A DNA stretch of 11,419 nt from Pseudorhodobacter antarcticus (lineage in GTDB: Bacteria; Pseudomonadota; Alphaproteobacteria; Rhodobacterales; Rhodobacteraceae), in the NCBI GenBank assembly GCA_945861995.1, contig CAMAWZ010000047.1, positions 1 through 11,419 of the forward strand. The letters run 5' to 3'. Numbering within the stretch: position 1 is the first letter of the stretch; each line of letters starts with the position of its first letter. Shown here in pieces: positions 5,415 to 11,419 of this stretch. The notes below the pieces were generated by a model. It was not told the origin of the DNA. It was given only the letters and a program-made list of their open reading frames with translations, and did not search any database. A program made the translations under genes and the position numbers.

Positions 5415-6887
5415 ATGAGTTTCACCCTAGCCATCGTTGGCCGCCCGAATGTGGGCAAATCAACCCTGTTCAACCGCCTTGTTGGACGCAAACTGGCGCT
5501 GGTCGATGACCAACCCGGCGTGACGCGCGATCTGCGCGAGGGCGATGCCAAGCTGTTCGATCTGCGTTTTACCGTGATTGACACGGCAGGGCTGGAAGAT
5601 GTCACCGATGACAGCCTTCAGGGCCGTATGCGCCGCCTGACCGAACGCGCCGTGGATATGGCGGATATCTGCCTGTTTTTGGTTGATGGCCGCGTGGGTA
5701 TCACCGCCACGGACGAAGTTTTTGCCGATATCCTGCGTAAAAAGGGCGCGCGGGTGGTTTTGGGCGTGAACAAAGCGGAAGGCCGCGCTGGGGATGGCGG
5801 CGCAATCGAGGCGTGGAGCCTTGGTCTGGGCGAGCCGATCCGCCTCTCGGCCGAACACGGCGAGGGGATGGACGATCTTTACGACGCCCTGCGCCCGCTG
5901 GAAGGCGAATTTGCCGAGCGCGAGGCCGAAAACGCCCCACTGATCGAGGTGGACATTTCCGACGAGGATGCCGAATCCGAAGCCGATGTTGAATCCTTTC
6001 GCCCCACGCTGCAAAAACCGCTGCAGATTGCTGTGATTGGCCGTCCAAACGCAGGCAAGTCCACGCTAATCAACAAAATCTTGGGCTTTGACCGCCTGCT
6101 GACAGGGCCAGAGGCCGGGATCACCCGCGATGCCATATCTGTGCGCGCCGATTGGCGGGGCACGCCGATCAAAATATTCGATACGGCAGGTATGCGCAAA
6201 AAAGCGCGTATCAATGAAAAACTGGAAAAGCTGTCGGTATCGGATGGCATCCGCGCCGTGCGCTTTGCCGAGGTGGTTGTGGTGCTTCTGGACGCTGAAA
6301 TTCCGTTCGAGGTGCAAGATCTGCGCATCGCCGATTTTGCCGAAACCGAAGGCCGCGCTGTGGTTGTGGCGGTGAATAAATGGGATCTAGAGGGCGAAAA
6401 GCAGGAAAAGCTGGCCGAACTGAAAGAAATGTTCGAACGCCTGCTGCCGCAACTGCGCGGCGCGCCGCTGATCACAGTGTCGGGCAAAACGGGGCGCGGG
6501 CTTGACCGCCTGCATGACGCGATCCTGAAAGCGCATGAAGTATGGAACCGCCGTGTGCCAACGGCCCGCCTTAACACATGGCTGGGCGCAATGGTGGAAA
6601 GCCACCCGCCACCAGCCCCGCAAGGGCGGCGCATCAAACTGCGCTATATGACCCAAGTCAAACAGCGCCCGCCAGGATTTATCGTGATGTGCAGCCATGC
6701 CGACGAAATGGCCGACAGCTATAAACGCTATCTGGTCAATGGCTTGCGCCAGCATTTCGACTTGCCTGGCACGCCGATCCGCCTGACGTTCAGGGGCCAA
6801 GGCGATAAAAACCCGTTCAAGAACCCCAAATTTCACACCCCAAGCCGTTTGCGCAAGCATATGGATGGTGGGTGGTCGAAAGACTAA
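5415..6887 (+). CDS. der: Ribosome-assembly GTPase Der (EngA)
   Basis: This is a 490-aa double-GTPase that acts in the cytoplasm in maturation of the 50S ribosomal subunit. G domain 1: G1 GRPNVGKST at 9-17, G2 PGVTRD at 34-39, G3 DTAGLED at 56-62, G4 NKAE at 119-122. An acidic linker of about 15 residues (IEVDISDEDAESEADVESF) follows. G domain 2: GRPNAGKST at 209-217, AGITRD at 234-239, DTAGM at 256-260, NKWD at 321-324, G5 SGKTGRG near 356. The KH-like C-terminal domain runs from about 380 and contains RIKLRYMTQVKQRPPGF. G4 of the first domain has Glu where the consensus has Asp; I believe this variant is common in alphaproteobacterial Der. AGGA at 5403-5406 precedes the ATG at 8-nt spacing. 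The gap from bamB is 45 nt, and the gene is followed at once by a GC hairpin. Confidence 0.97.
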   Translation: MSFTLAIVGRPNVGKSTLFNRLVGRKLALVDDQPGVTRDLREGDAKLFDLRFTVIDTAGLEDVTDDSLQGRMRRLTERAVDMADICLFLVDGRVGITATDEVFADILRKKGARVVLGVNKAEGRAGDGGAIEAWSLGLGEPIRLSAEHGEGMDDLYDALRPLEGEFAEREAENAPLIEVDISDEDAESEADVESFRPTLQKPLQIAVIGRPNAGKSTLINKILGFDRLLTGPEAGITRDAISVRADWRGTPIKIFDTAGMRKKARINEKLEKLSVSDGIRAVRFAEVVVVLLDAEIPFEVQDLRIADFAETEGRAVVVAVNKWDLEGEKQEKLAELKEMFERLLPQLRGAPLITVSGKTGRGLDRLHDAILKAHEVWNRRVPTARLNTWLGAMVESHPPPAPQGRRIKLRYMTQVKQRPPGFIVMCSHADEMADSYKRYLVNGLRQHFDLPGTPIRLTFRGQGDKNPFKNPKFHTPSRLRKHMDGGWSKD

Positions 6888-6904
6888 GGGGGGCTTTGCC
6901 CCCC
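6888..6904. terminator. GC-rich hairpin directly after the der stop codon
   Basis: GGGGGGC-TTT-GCCCCCC is a perfect 7-bp stem with a 3-nt loop beginning at the base after the der stop. It sits between convergent genes (der on plus, the TspO-like gene on minus) and reads the same from both sides, so it may end both transcripts. There is no T-tract, so termination may need Rho, or the hairpin may stabilise 3' ends. Confidence 0.6.
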
Positions 6905-6950
6905 GTCGCTGCGCTCCTCCCCCCAGGATATTTGCAGAGTTAGGAAGCGG
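6888..6950. repeat. Rhodobacterales-type intergenic 3'-end repeat element
   Basis: The G6C-TTT-GC6 hairpin is followed by GTCGCTGCGCTCCT, a second C6 run (6919-6924), AGGATATTTG and GTTAGGAAG. From memory, GC hairpins followed by CGCTnCGCTCC, a C-run and G(G/A)ATATTT with a purine-rich AAG tail recur at gene ends across Rhodobacterales genomes. Only one copy is present here, so its repeat status rests on recall. The two C6 runs compete for the same G6, which allows two alternative folds. Confidence 0.5.
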
Positions 6951-6965
6951 GCAGATTTTGCGCGG

Positions 6966-7682
6966 CTAGCGGATTTTGGCTCGCAGCCAAATTGTTCCAG
7001 CGGCCATGATCAGCGCGGCGCAAATGGCGGCGATTGCAATCATGGGATACTCGGTGCGGTTGACCACTGCGACGGCGACAATCGCCCAAACCACTGTGGC
7101 CCCGTAAACGGGCATAAGCGGCTGGCGCGATTGGATAAACAGGGCGGCGGCGAAAAGAACCGCGACCATAACTAGGGCTGCGGTGGGATGCGGCAGCAGC
7201 CCATACCCGCCCAGCATGATGCCAACCGACACCAATGATGCCGCACTGACCCAGCCTGCGAAAATCGCTAAGGGTGCAGATAGGATCCAGCGATCAACCG
7301 CCACATCTGCCCGCAGAAAGGCCGTGAGGGCAAGGGCCGCCATCACCAAAATAACCGCCGTGGCCAGGAGCGGGTTTGATGACGCCAAAAACAGCCACAG
7401 GCTGCCCATCAGCATCGCGCCGATCAGGGCAGGGCGGGTTGCGCGCCACGCCGGATGATCTGCGCGCCGCCACAATCCATAAGCCGCGCTGGCGAGCAGC
7501 CACAGGAAAATCACCCCCCATATCGAAAAGGCATAACCAGCCGGTTGAACCGCATGGCGGTCAATTGCAACAGGCAACTGCCCCGCCGCATAGCCGCGAA
7601 ATTCGGGGGCAAAGGCGGGGGCGGCGGCGAACACAAGGCCTACGATCAGCGTCAATGCGGGGGGGAGATATGTTTTGATCAT
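6966..7682 (-). CDS. TspO/MBR-related polytopic membrane protein
   Basis: This 238-aa, very hydrophobic inner-membrane protein has about eight predicted membrane segments by eye, near residues 5-24, 49-69, 84-100, 105-123, 131-158, 167-183, 190-207 and 212-232. The PAGYAFSIWGVIF motif (47-59) and the later FAGWVSAASLVSVG resemble the extended tryptophan-rich sensory protein relatives of TspO. Classical TspO has about 160 residues and five helices, so this is a longer relative. The ligand is unknown; TspO proteins bind porphyrins or cholesterol, but that should not be assumed here. The start ATG is at 7680-7682 with only a weak GTGGGG site before it. The gene begins 25 nt after the serS stop on the same strand and is probably read through from serS. 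A link to tRNA charging is not expected; the pairing may be only a shared transcript. Confidence 0.65.
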   Translation of the reverse strand: MIKTYLPPALTLIVGLVFAAAPAFAPEFRGYAAGQLPVAIDRHAVQPAGYAFSIWGVIFLWLLASAAYGLWRRADHPAWRATRPALIGAMLMGSLWLFLASSNPLLATAVILVMAALALTAFLRADVAVDRWILSAPLAIFAGWVSAASLVSVGIMLGGYGLLPHPTAALVMVAVLFAAALFIQSRQPLMPVYGATVVWAIVAVAVVNRTEYPMIAIAAICAALIMAAGTIWLRAKIR

Positions 7683-7707
7683 GCCCCACTACGCCCGAAA
7701 AGCCGCG

Positions 7708-8994
7708 TTAAATCAACTGCCCATCCACTGACAGCCGCGTTTTTCCGCCCAAATAGGGGTGCAGGGCTGCGGGCAGGTCAACCGACCCATCCGCTTGTTG
7801 CCCATTTTCCAAGACCGCAATCAGGCAGCGCCCCACGGCAAGGCCCGACCCGTTCAGCGTAGCAACAAATTCTGGCTTTGCGGGTGTCTTGACCCGCGCG
7901 TTCATGCGCCGCGCTTGGAACGTTCCACAGGTGGAAACCGAACTGATTTCGCGGTATTTATTCTGCCCAGGCAACCACGCCTCTAGATCATGGGTCTTTT
8001 GCGCGCCAAAACCCATATCACCCGTGCACAGAACAACTGTCCGATAAGGGATTTCCAGCGCCTCTAGCACGGCTTGCGCGCAGGCTGTCATGCGGTCATG
8101 TTCGGCAAGTGCCTGATCTGCAGCGCAGATGGTGACCATTTCCACCTTTTCAAACTGATGCTGGCGCAGCATGCCTGTTGTATCGCGCCCCGCAGACCCT
8201 GCTTCGGAACGGAAACATTGCGACAGAGCGGTCAGGCGCAGCGGCAATGCGGATGCCTCTAACACCTCATTCGCCACAGTATTGGTCAGGGTCACTTCTG
8301 ATGTGGGGATCAGCCACCACCCATTGGTGGTTTGATAGCTGTCTTCGGCGAATTTGGGCAATTGATTGGTGCCATACATCGCCTCTTCCTTAACCAGAAC
8401 AGGCGTCCAAGTTTCCTGCAATTCGTGCTGCGTCACGTGCAAATCCAGCATGAACTGGCCCAAAGCGCGGTGCACACGGGCAATGGCCCCGCGCAAGATC
8501 ACAAAGCGCGTGCCAGACAGTTTGGAGGCGCATTCAAAATCAAGCCCCGCCTTGGCGGCAGGAATGTCAAAATGTTCCAGCGGCTGAAAATCAAAGGCGC
8601 GGGGGCTGCCCCATTTGCGCAACTCGACATTGCCAGCCTCATCGGCGCCAAACGGCACTTCTTCCAGCGGCAGGTTGGGGATGCGCATCAACATATCGCG
8701 CAATTCGGCATCTTTTTGCGCAGCCTCTTCGGTTTTTGCGGCAATCTCGGCCTTGGACTGGGCCACTTGGGCGCGCAAGCGGTCAAATTCGGCAGTGTCC
8801 CCGCGCGCTTTGGCCGAGCCTACGTCTTTGGCCGCCAAATTCGCCGCCGCTTGGGCGGTTTCAGCGGCCAAAATGGCGCCGCGCCGCGCATTGTCCAGCG
8901 CCAAAATGTCCTGCGACTGCGCAGCCAAGCCGCGCCGCGCCAAAGCGGCGTCAAAAGCATCGGGAGTGTCGCGAATAAACTTGATATCGTGCAT
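7708..8994 (-). CDS. serS: Seryl-tRNA synthetase
   Basis: This class II aminoacyl-tRNA synthetase charges tRNA-Ser (and tRNA-Sec where present) in the cytoplasm. I choose ATG 8992-8994 (MHDIKFIRDTPDAFDAALARRG, 428 aa) because it is the family's usual N-terminus and AGGTGG at 8998-9003 stands 3 nt upstream. The frame stays open to a GTG at 9141, but those 49 codons are not SerRS-like. Residues about 30-105 form the long tRNA-binding coiled coil (for example RLRAQVAQSKAEIAAKTEEAA). The serine-recognising TSE is at 231-233. Motif 2 is FRSEAGSAGRDTTG at 261-274 with HQFEKVEM following. Motif 3 is NGSGLAVGRCLIAVLENGQ at 381-399. The conserved STCGTFQARRMNAR stretch is at 354-367. Length matches the bacterial norm of about 420-430. 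It is divergent from yajC and followed by the TspO-like gene. Confidence 0.97.
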   Translation of the reverse strand: MHDIKFIRDTPDAFDAALARRGLAAQSQDILALDNARRGAILAAETAQAAANLAAKDVGSAKARGDTAEFDRLRAQVAQSKAEIAAKTEEAAQKDAELRDMLMRIPNLPLEEVPFGADEAGNVELRKWGSPRAFDFQPLEHFDIPAAKAGLDFECASKLSGTRFVILRGAIARVHRALGQFMLDLHVTQHELQETWTPVLVKEEAMYGTNQLPKFAEDSYQTTNGWWLIPTSEVTLTNTVANEVLEASALPLRLTALSQCFRSEAGSAGRDTTGMLRQHQFEKVEMVTICAADQALAEHDRMTACAQAVLEALEIPYRTVVLCTGDMGFGAQKTHDLEAWLPGQNKYREISSVSTCGTFQARRMNARVKTPAKPEFVATLNGSGLAVGRCLIAVLENGQQADGSVDLPAALHPYLGGKTRLSVDGQLI

Positions 8995-8997
8995 GGG

Positions 8998-9003
8998 CCA
9001 CCT
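8998..9003 (-). promoter_or_regulatory. Ribosome binding site deciding the serS start
   Basis: AGGTGG on the minus strand ends 3 nt before the ATG at 8994. It supports the 428-aa SerRS over the 477-aa in-frame extension. Confidence 0.6.
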
Positions 9004-9167
9004 GTTATTTTGCGGTGTGTTACTGCATTTTTTCGCGGCGGGAAAGACCTTGCTGCCCACCCCTAGCCGCACCAAAGACCGCAAAGCGATTTCGTCCATA
9101 ACCCGCTTGGCGAACTTGCGCACAGATACGTGAACACCCACCTATGGCTGGGGGGCGCTGCCGCGCC

Positions 9168-9194
9168 TTGCCTATCGCCGCCCGCGCCTATAGG
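9168..9194 (+). promoter_or_regulatory. Possible promoter of yajC-secD-secF
   Basis: TTGCCT (9168-9173) and TATAGG (9189-9194) resemble -35 and -10 hexamers, with a short 15-nt spacer. The -10 lies inside the palindrome CCTATAGG. It would start RNA near 9201, about 60 nt before yajC. The spacer is below optimum, so the call is tentative. I could not find a convincing promoter for serS in the same gap. Confidence 0.35.
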
Positions 9195-9259
9195 GTGCGC
9201 GCAATCGAAAACCTTTGGGCTGCCCCTTTTGCGCGGCCTTGCAACAACAGGAATATGTT

Positions 9260-9589
9260 ATGTTGATTTCCCCCGCTTTTGCCCAAACCGCAGGCGCTGC
9301 TGGCCAAGGTTCTGCCATCGCCTCTTTCCTGCCACTGGTGTTGATTTTCGCGATCATGTATTTCTTGCTGATCCGCCCGCAGCAAAAAAAGATGAAAGAT
9401 CTGAAAGCGATGATCGATGCGCTGCGCCGCGGCGATCAGGTGCTCACGGGCGGCGGCATTGTTGGCAAAGTCACCAAAGTGGGCGATGACAACACCATCG
9501 AAGTGGAAATCGCCACGGGCGTGACGGTGAAAATCATCAAAAGCACCGTTGTTTCGGTGATGAACAAAACCGAACCCGCAAAAGCGTAA
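9260..9589 (+). CDS. yajC: Preprotein translocase accessory subunit YajC
   Basis: YajC is a 109-aa single-span inner-membrane protein that associates with SecD-SecF and the SecYEG translocon. The start at 9260 (MLISPAFAQTAGAAGQG) follows AGGA at 9249-9252 with 7-nt spacing; an in-frame start at 9215 would add 15 residues that look non-native. The membrane segment lies at about 19-38 (AIASFLPLVLIFAIMYFLLI) and runs into the family hallmark RPQQKK at 39-44. The small cytoplasmic domain then follows, with GDQVLTGGGIVGKVTKVGDDNTIEVEI and a short lysine-containing end. The secD start is 12 nt after the stop, so the two genes form an operon. Confidence 0.95.
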   Translation: MLISPAFAQTAGAAGQGSAIASFLPLVLIFAIMYFLLIRPQQKKMKDLKAMIDALRRGDQVLTGGGIVGKVTKVGDDNTIEVEIATGVTVKIIKSTVVSVMNKTEPAKA

Positions 9590-9601
9590 AGAGCCCCTAT
9601 C

Positions 9602-11257
9602 ATGTTGATCATGCCGCTGTGGAAACGCACGATTATCGTGCTGATTGCGCTTTGGGGCATTGCTGCGGCAATGCCCAATCTGTTTTACGCACAGGTCGAG
9701 GCGCATAACGACGCGCAAGCGATTGCAGACCAAGGCGGGGCGGCAGATTCTGCGGCGCTGGCGGCATGGCTCAGCTTTTTGCCTTCGAGCCTGATGAACC
9801 TTGGCCTTGATCTGCGCGGCGGCGCGCATTTGTTGGCCGAAGTGCAGGTCGCCGATGCCTATGCCCAGCGGATGGACAGCCTTTGGCCCGAAGTGCGCGA
9901 CGTGCTGCGCGATTTGCGGGGTCAAACAGGCGCGATCAAGCGCGTGGCCAGCACGCCCGATGTGCTGCGGGTGGAAATCTCTAACGCTGAAGGAATGCCA
10001 GCGGCGCTGAGCGCCGTGCGCGGTTTGGGAAATGCCGTCACCACGCTGACGGGGGCTGGCCAAAGCGATTTGGACATCACATCCGAAGGCAAAGTTCTTG
10101 TCCTGCAACTGTCGGATGCCGAAAAAAGCGCAACCGATGTGCGCACCTTGCAGCAAAGCCTAGAAATCATCCGCCGCCGCGTCGACGAGGTTGGCACGCG
10201 CGAGCCGACGATTCAGCGCCAAGGCAATGACCGAATTTTGATCCAAGTCCCCGGTTTGGGCAGCGCGGCCGAGCTAAAGGCGATTATCGGCACCACGGCC
10301 AAGCTTACCTTTAACCCCGTCGTCTCTATCACCAGCAATGCCAGCGCCGACGCTGGCCCGCGCAACAAATTGGTGCCCGACCTAAAGGGTGACGGCACCT
10401 ATTATATCATCGAAGAAACCCCCGTTGTCGGCGGCGAAGATTTGACCGATGCGCAGCCCGCCTTTGACCAAAACGGCCAACCTGCGGTGAATTTTCGGTT
10501 TAACCCCAGCGGCGGTCGCGCCTTTGGCGATTATACGGGCGAGAATATTGGCAAGCCCTTTGCCATTGTGCTGGACGATCAGGTGATCTCTGCCCCCACC
10601 ATTCAGGCGCATATCACGGGCGGATCGGGCATTATCACGGGTAATTTCACCATCGAGGAAAGCACTCAACTGGCCGTTTTGCTGCGGGCAGGGGCCTTGC
10701 CTGCCAAGATGACCTTTTTGGAAGAACGCACGATTGGCCCTGAACTGGGCGCAGATAGTATTGCCGCGGGCCGCACGGCGGCCATCATCGGTATGGTGGC
10801 GGTCGTGGTGTATATGATCGCCTGCTACGGCATCTTTGGCGTCATGGCCAATATCGCGCTGGCCATCAACATTGCGCTTTTGCTGGCCGTTCTGTCGACC
10901 ATTGGCGCAACCATGACCCTGCCCGGCATTGCGGGTATCGTGCTGACCATGGGCATGGCGGTGGATGCGAACGTGCTGATTTACGAGCGTATCCGCGAGG
11001 AACTGCGCGAAGGCAAAGCCCCCGCCCGCGCCATTGAGCTGGGGTTCGAACGCGCCTTTTCCTCCATTATGGACAGTAACGTGACCGCGATTATCACCGC
11101 CATCATCATGTTCTGGATCGGCTCTGGCCCTGTGCGCGGATTTGCAATCAGCCTTGGCATAGGTATTTTCACATCGATGTTCACGGCGGTTTATGTCACC
11201 CGCCTGATCATCACCCTGTGGCTGAACGCGCGCCGTCCAGCCAGCATCATCGTATAA
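9602..11257 (+). CDS. secD: Protein translocase subunit SecD
   Basis: SecD is an RND-superfamily membrane protein that, with SecF, uses the proton gradient to pull exported proteins through SecYEG on the periplasmic side. It has 551 aa, a usual alphaproteobacterial size and shorter than E. coli SecD (615). TM1 is at about 9-24. The periplasmic P1 region begins with the hallmark LGLDLRGGAHLLAEV at 67-81 and contains RRRVDEVGTREPTIQRQG near 191-208. The region before the membrane bundle contains VLDDQVISAPTIQ and the motif TIGPELGADSI at 377-387. Five further membrane segments follow between about 390 and 540, with GMAVDANVLIYERIREE at 451-467 including the conserved D-A-N triplet. ATG 9602 and ATG 9611 (codon 4) are both possible starts. 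The ribosome site (AAAGAG) is modest. secF starts 9 nt after the stop. Confidence 0.97.
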   Translation: MLIMPLWKRTIIVLIALWGIAAAMPNLFYAQVEAHNDAQAIADQGGAADSAALAAWLSFLPSSLMNLGLDLRGGAHLLAEVQVADAYAQRMDSLWPEVRDVLRDLRGQTGAIKRVASTPDVLRVEISNAEGMPAALSAVRGLGNAVTTLTGAGQSDLDITSEGKVLVLQLSDAEKSATDVRTLQQSLEIIRRRVDEVGTREPTIQRQGNDRILIQVPGLGSAAELKAIIGTTAKLTFNPVVSITSNASADAGPRNKLVPDLKGDGTYYIIEETPVVGGEDLTDAQPAFDQNGQPAVNFRFNPSGGRAFGDYTGENIGKPFAIVLDDQVISAPTIQAHITGGSGIITGNFTIEESTQLAVLLRAGALPAKMTFLEERTIGPELGADSIAAGRTAAIIGMVAVVVYMIACYGIFGVMANIALAINIALLLAVLSTIGATMTLPGIAGIVLTMGMAVDANVLIYERIREELREGKAPARAIELGFERAFSSIMDSNVTAIITAIIMFWIGSGPVRGFAISLGIGIFTSMFTAVYVTRLIITLWLNARRPASIIV

Positions 11258-11266
11258 GAGGCAGTC

Positions 11267-11419
11267 ATGGCTTGGCGTTTGCGGCTGGTTCCCGAAAAGA
11301 CCAACATCGACTTTTTCAAAGCGCAATATGTGACTTTTGGCGCATCTGTTCTGGCCATGATCCTGACGGCGGTTTCGCTGGTGGTGTTTGGGCTGAACTT
11401 TGGCGTCGATTTCAAAGGC
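11267..11419 (+). CDS. secF: Protein translocase subunit SecF, N-terminal part (3' end outside window)
   Basis: The 51 codons before the window ends encode MAWRLRLVPEKTNIDFF, a membrane helix (about residues 20-42) and FGLNFGVDFKG. The last is the typical SecF start of the periplasmic domain, matching the LGLDLRGG site in SecD. The ribosome site GAGG lies 5 nt before the ATG. It is in an operon with secD (9-nt gap). The family call is firm even though most of the gene is missing. Confidence 0.92.
   Translation, partial: MAWRLRLVPEKTNIDFFKAQYVTFGASVLAMILTAVSLVVFGLNFGVDFKG

Noticed and set aside
5769..5780. NKAE in place of NKxD in the first Der GTPase domain as a lost function
   Set aside because: The rest of the domain is intact, and Glu at this place is, to my knowledge, a usual alphaproteobacterial variant.
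8995..9141. In-frame 49-codon N-terminal extension of serS from a GTG at 9141
   Set aside because: SerRS normally starts at MHDIKFIRD, and AGGTGG precedes that ATG. The extension is not SerRS-like and lies in the divergent promoter region.
9130..9489. 119-codon plus-strand frame overlapping the yajC start
   Set aside because: It runs out of frame through yajC, has no ribosome site and has a non-protein-like composition.

Overview
The window is GC-rich, densely coded DNA from an alphaproteobacterium, most likely of the order Rhodobacterales. The evidence is codon usage, protein sequence character, an Atm1-type exporter, gene order, and a GC-hairpin intergenic element that I recognise from that order. 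The species cannot be named from the sequence. Most of the window is conserved housekeeping DNA. The accessory part is roughly 880-3300.

Layout: (1) 1-870, plus strand: the C-terminal half of an Atm1-type ABC half-transporter, cut by the window edge. (2) 881-3048, minus strand: a small protein of unknown function preceded by an acidic RTX (calcium-binding repeat) protein. (3) 3049-3303: a divergent control region with a perfect TTAA-N7-TTAA palindrome (CtrA-box pattern) and a likely sigma-70 promoter. (4) 3304-6887, plus strand: a YfgM-like membrane/TPR protein, the lipoprotein BamB and the GTPase Der, in the same order as yfgM-bamB-der of gammaproteobacteria. (5) 6888-6950: a GC-rich hairpin and conserved tail between convergent genes. 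(6) 6966-8994, minus strand: seryl-tRNA synthetase (serS) followed by a TspO/MBR-related polytopic membrane protein. (7) 8995-9259: a divergent promoter region. (8) 9260-11419, plus strand: yajC-secD-secF, with secF cut by the window end.

Two blocks concern envelope biogenesis. YajC-SecD-SecF assists Sec export. YfgM-like/BamB links the translocon and periplasmic chaperoning to outer-membrane beta-barrel assembly, with the ribosome-assembly GTPase Der co-transcribed. SerS is a translation enzyme. The RTX protein is probably a secreted or surface-tethered calcium-binding protein, and its putative CtrA box suggests control by the CckA-ChpT-CtrA relay.

I found no tRNA, rRNA, CRISPR array, transposon or phage gene, and no convincing new multi-gene system. 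The points most worth following up are the CtrA-like operator before the RTX gene, the RTX protein's N-terminal hydrophobic helix and duplicated module, and the Rhodobacterales-type 3'-end repeat after der.
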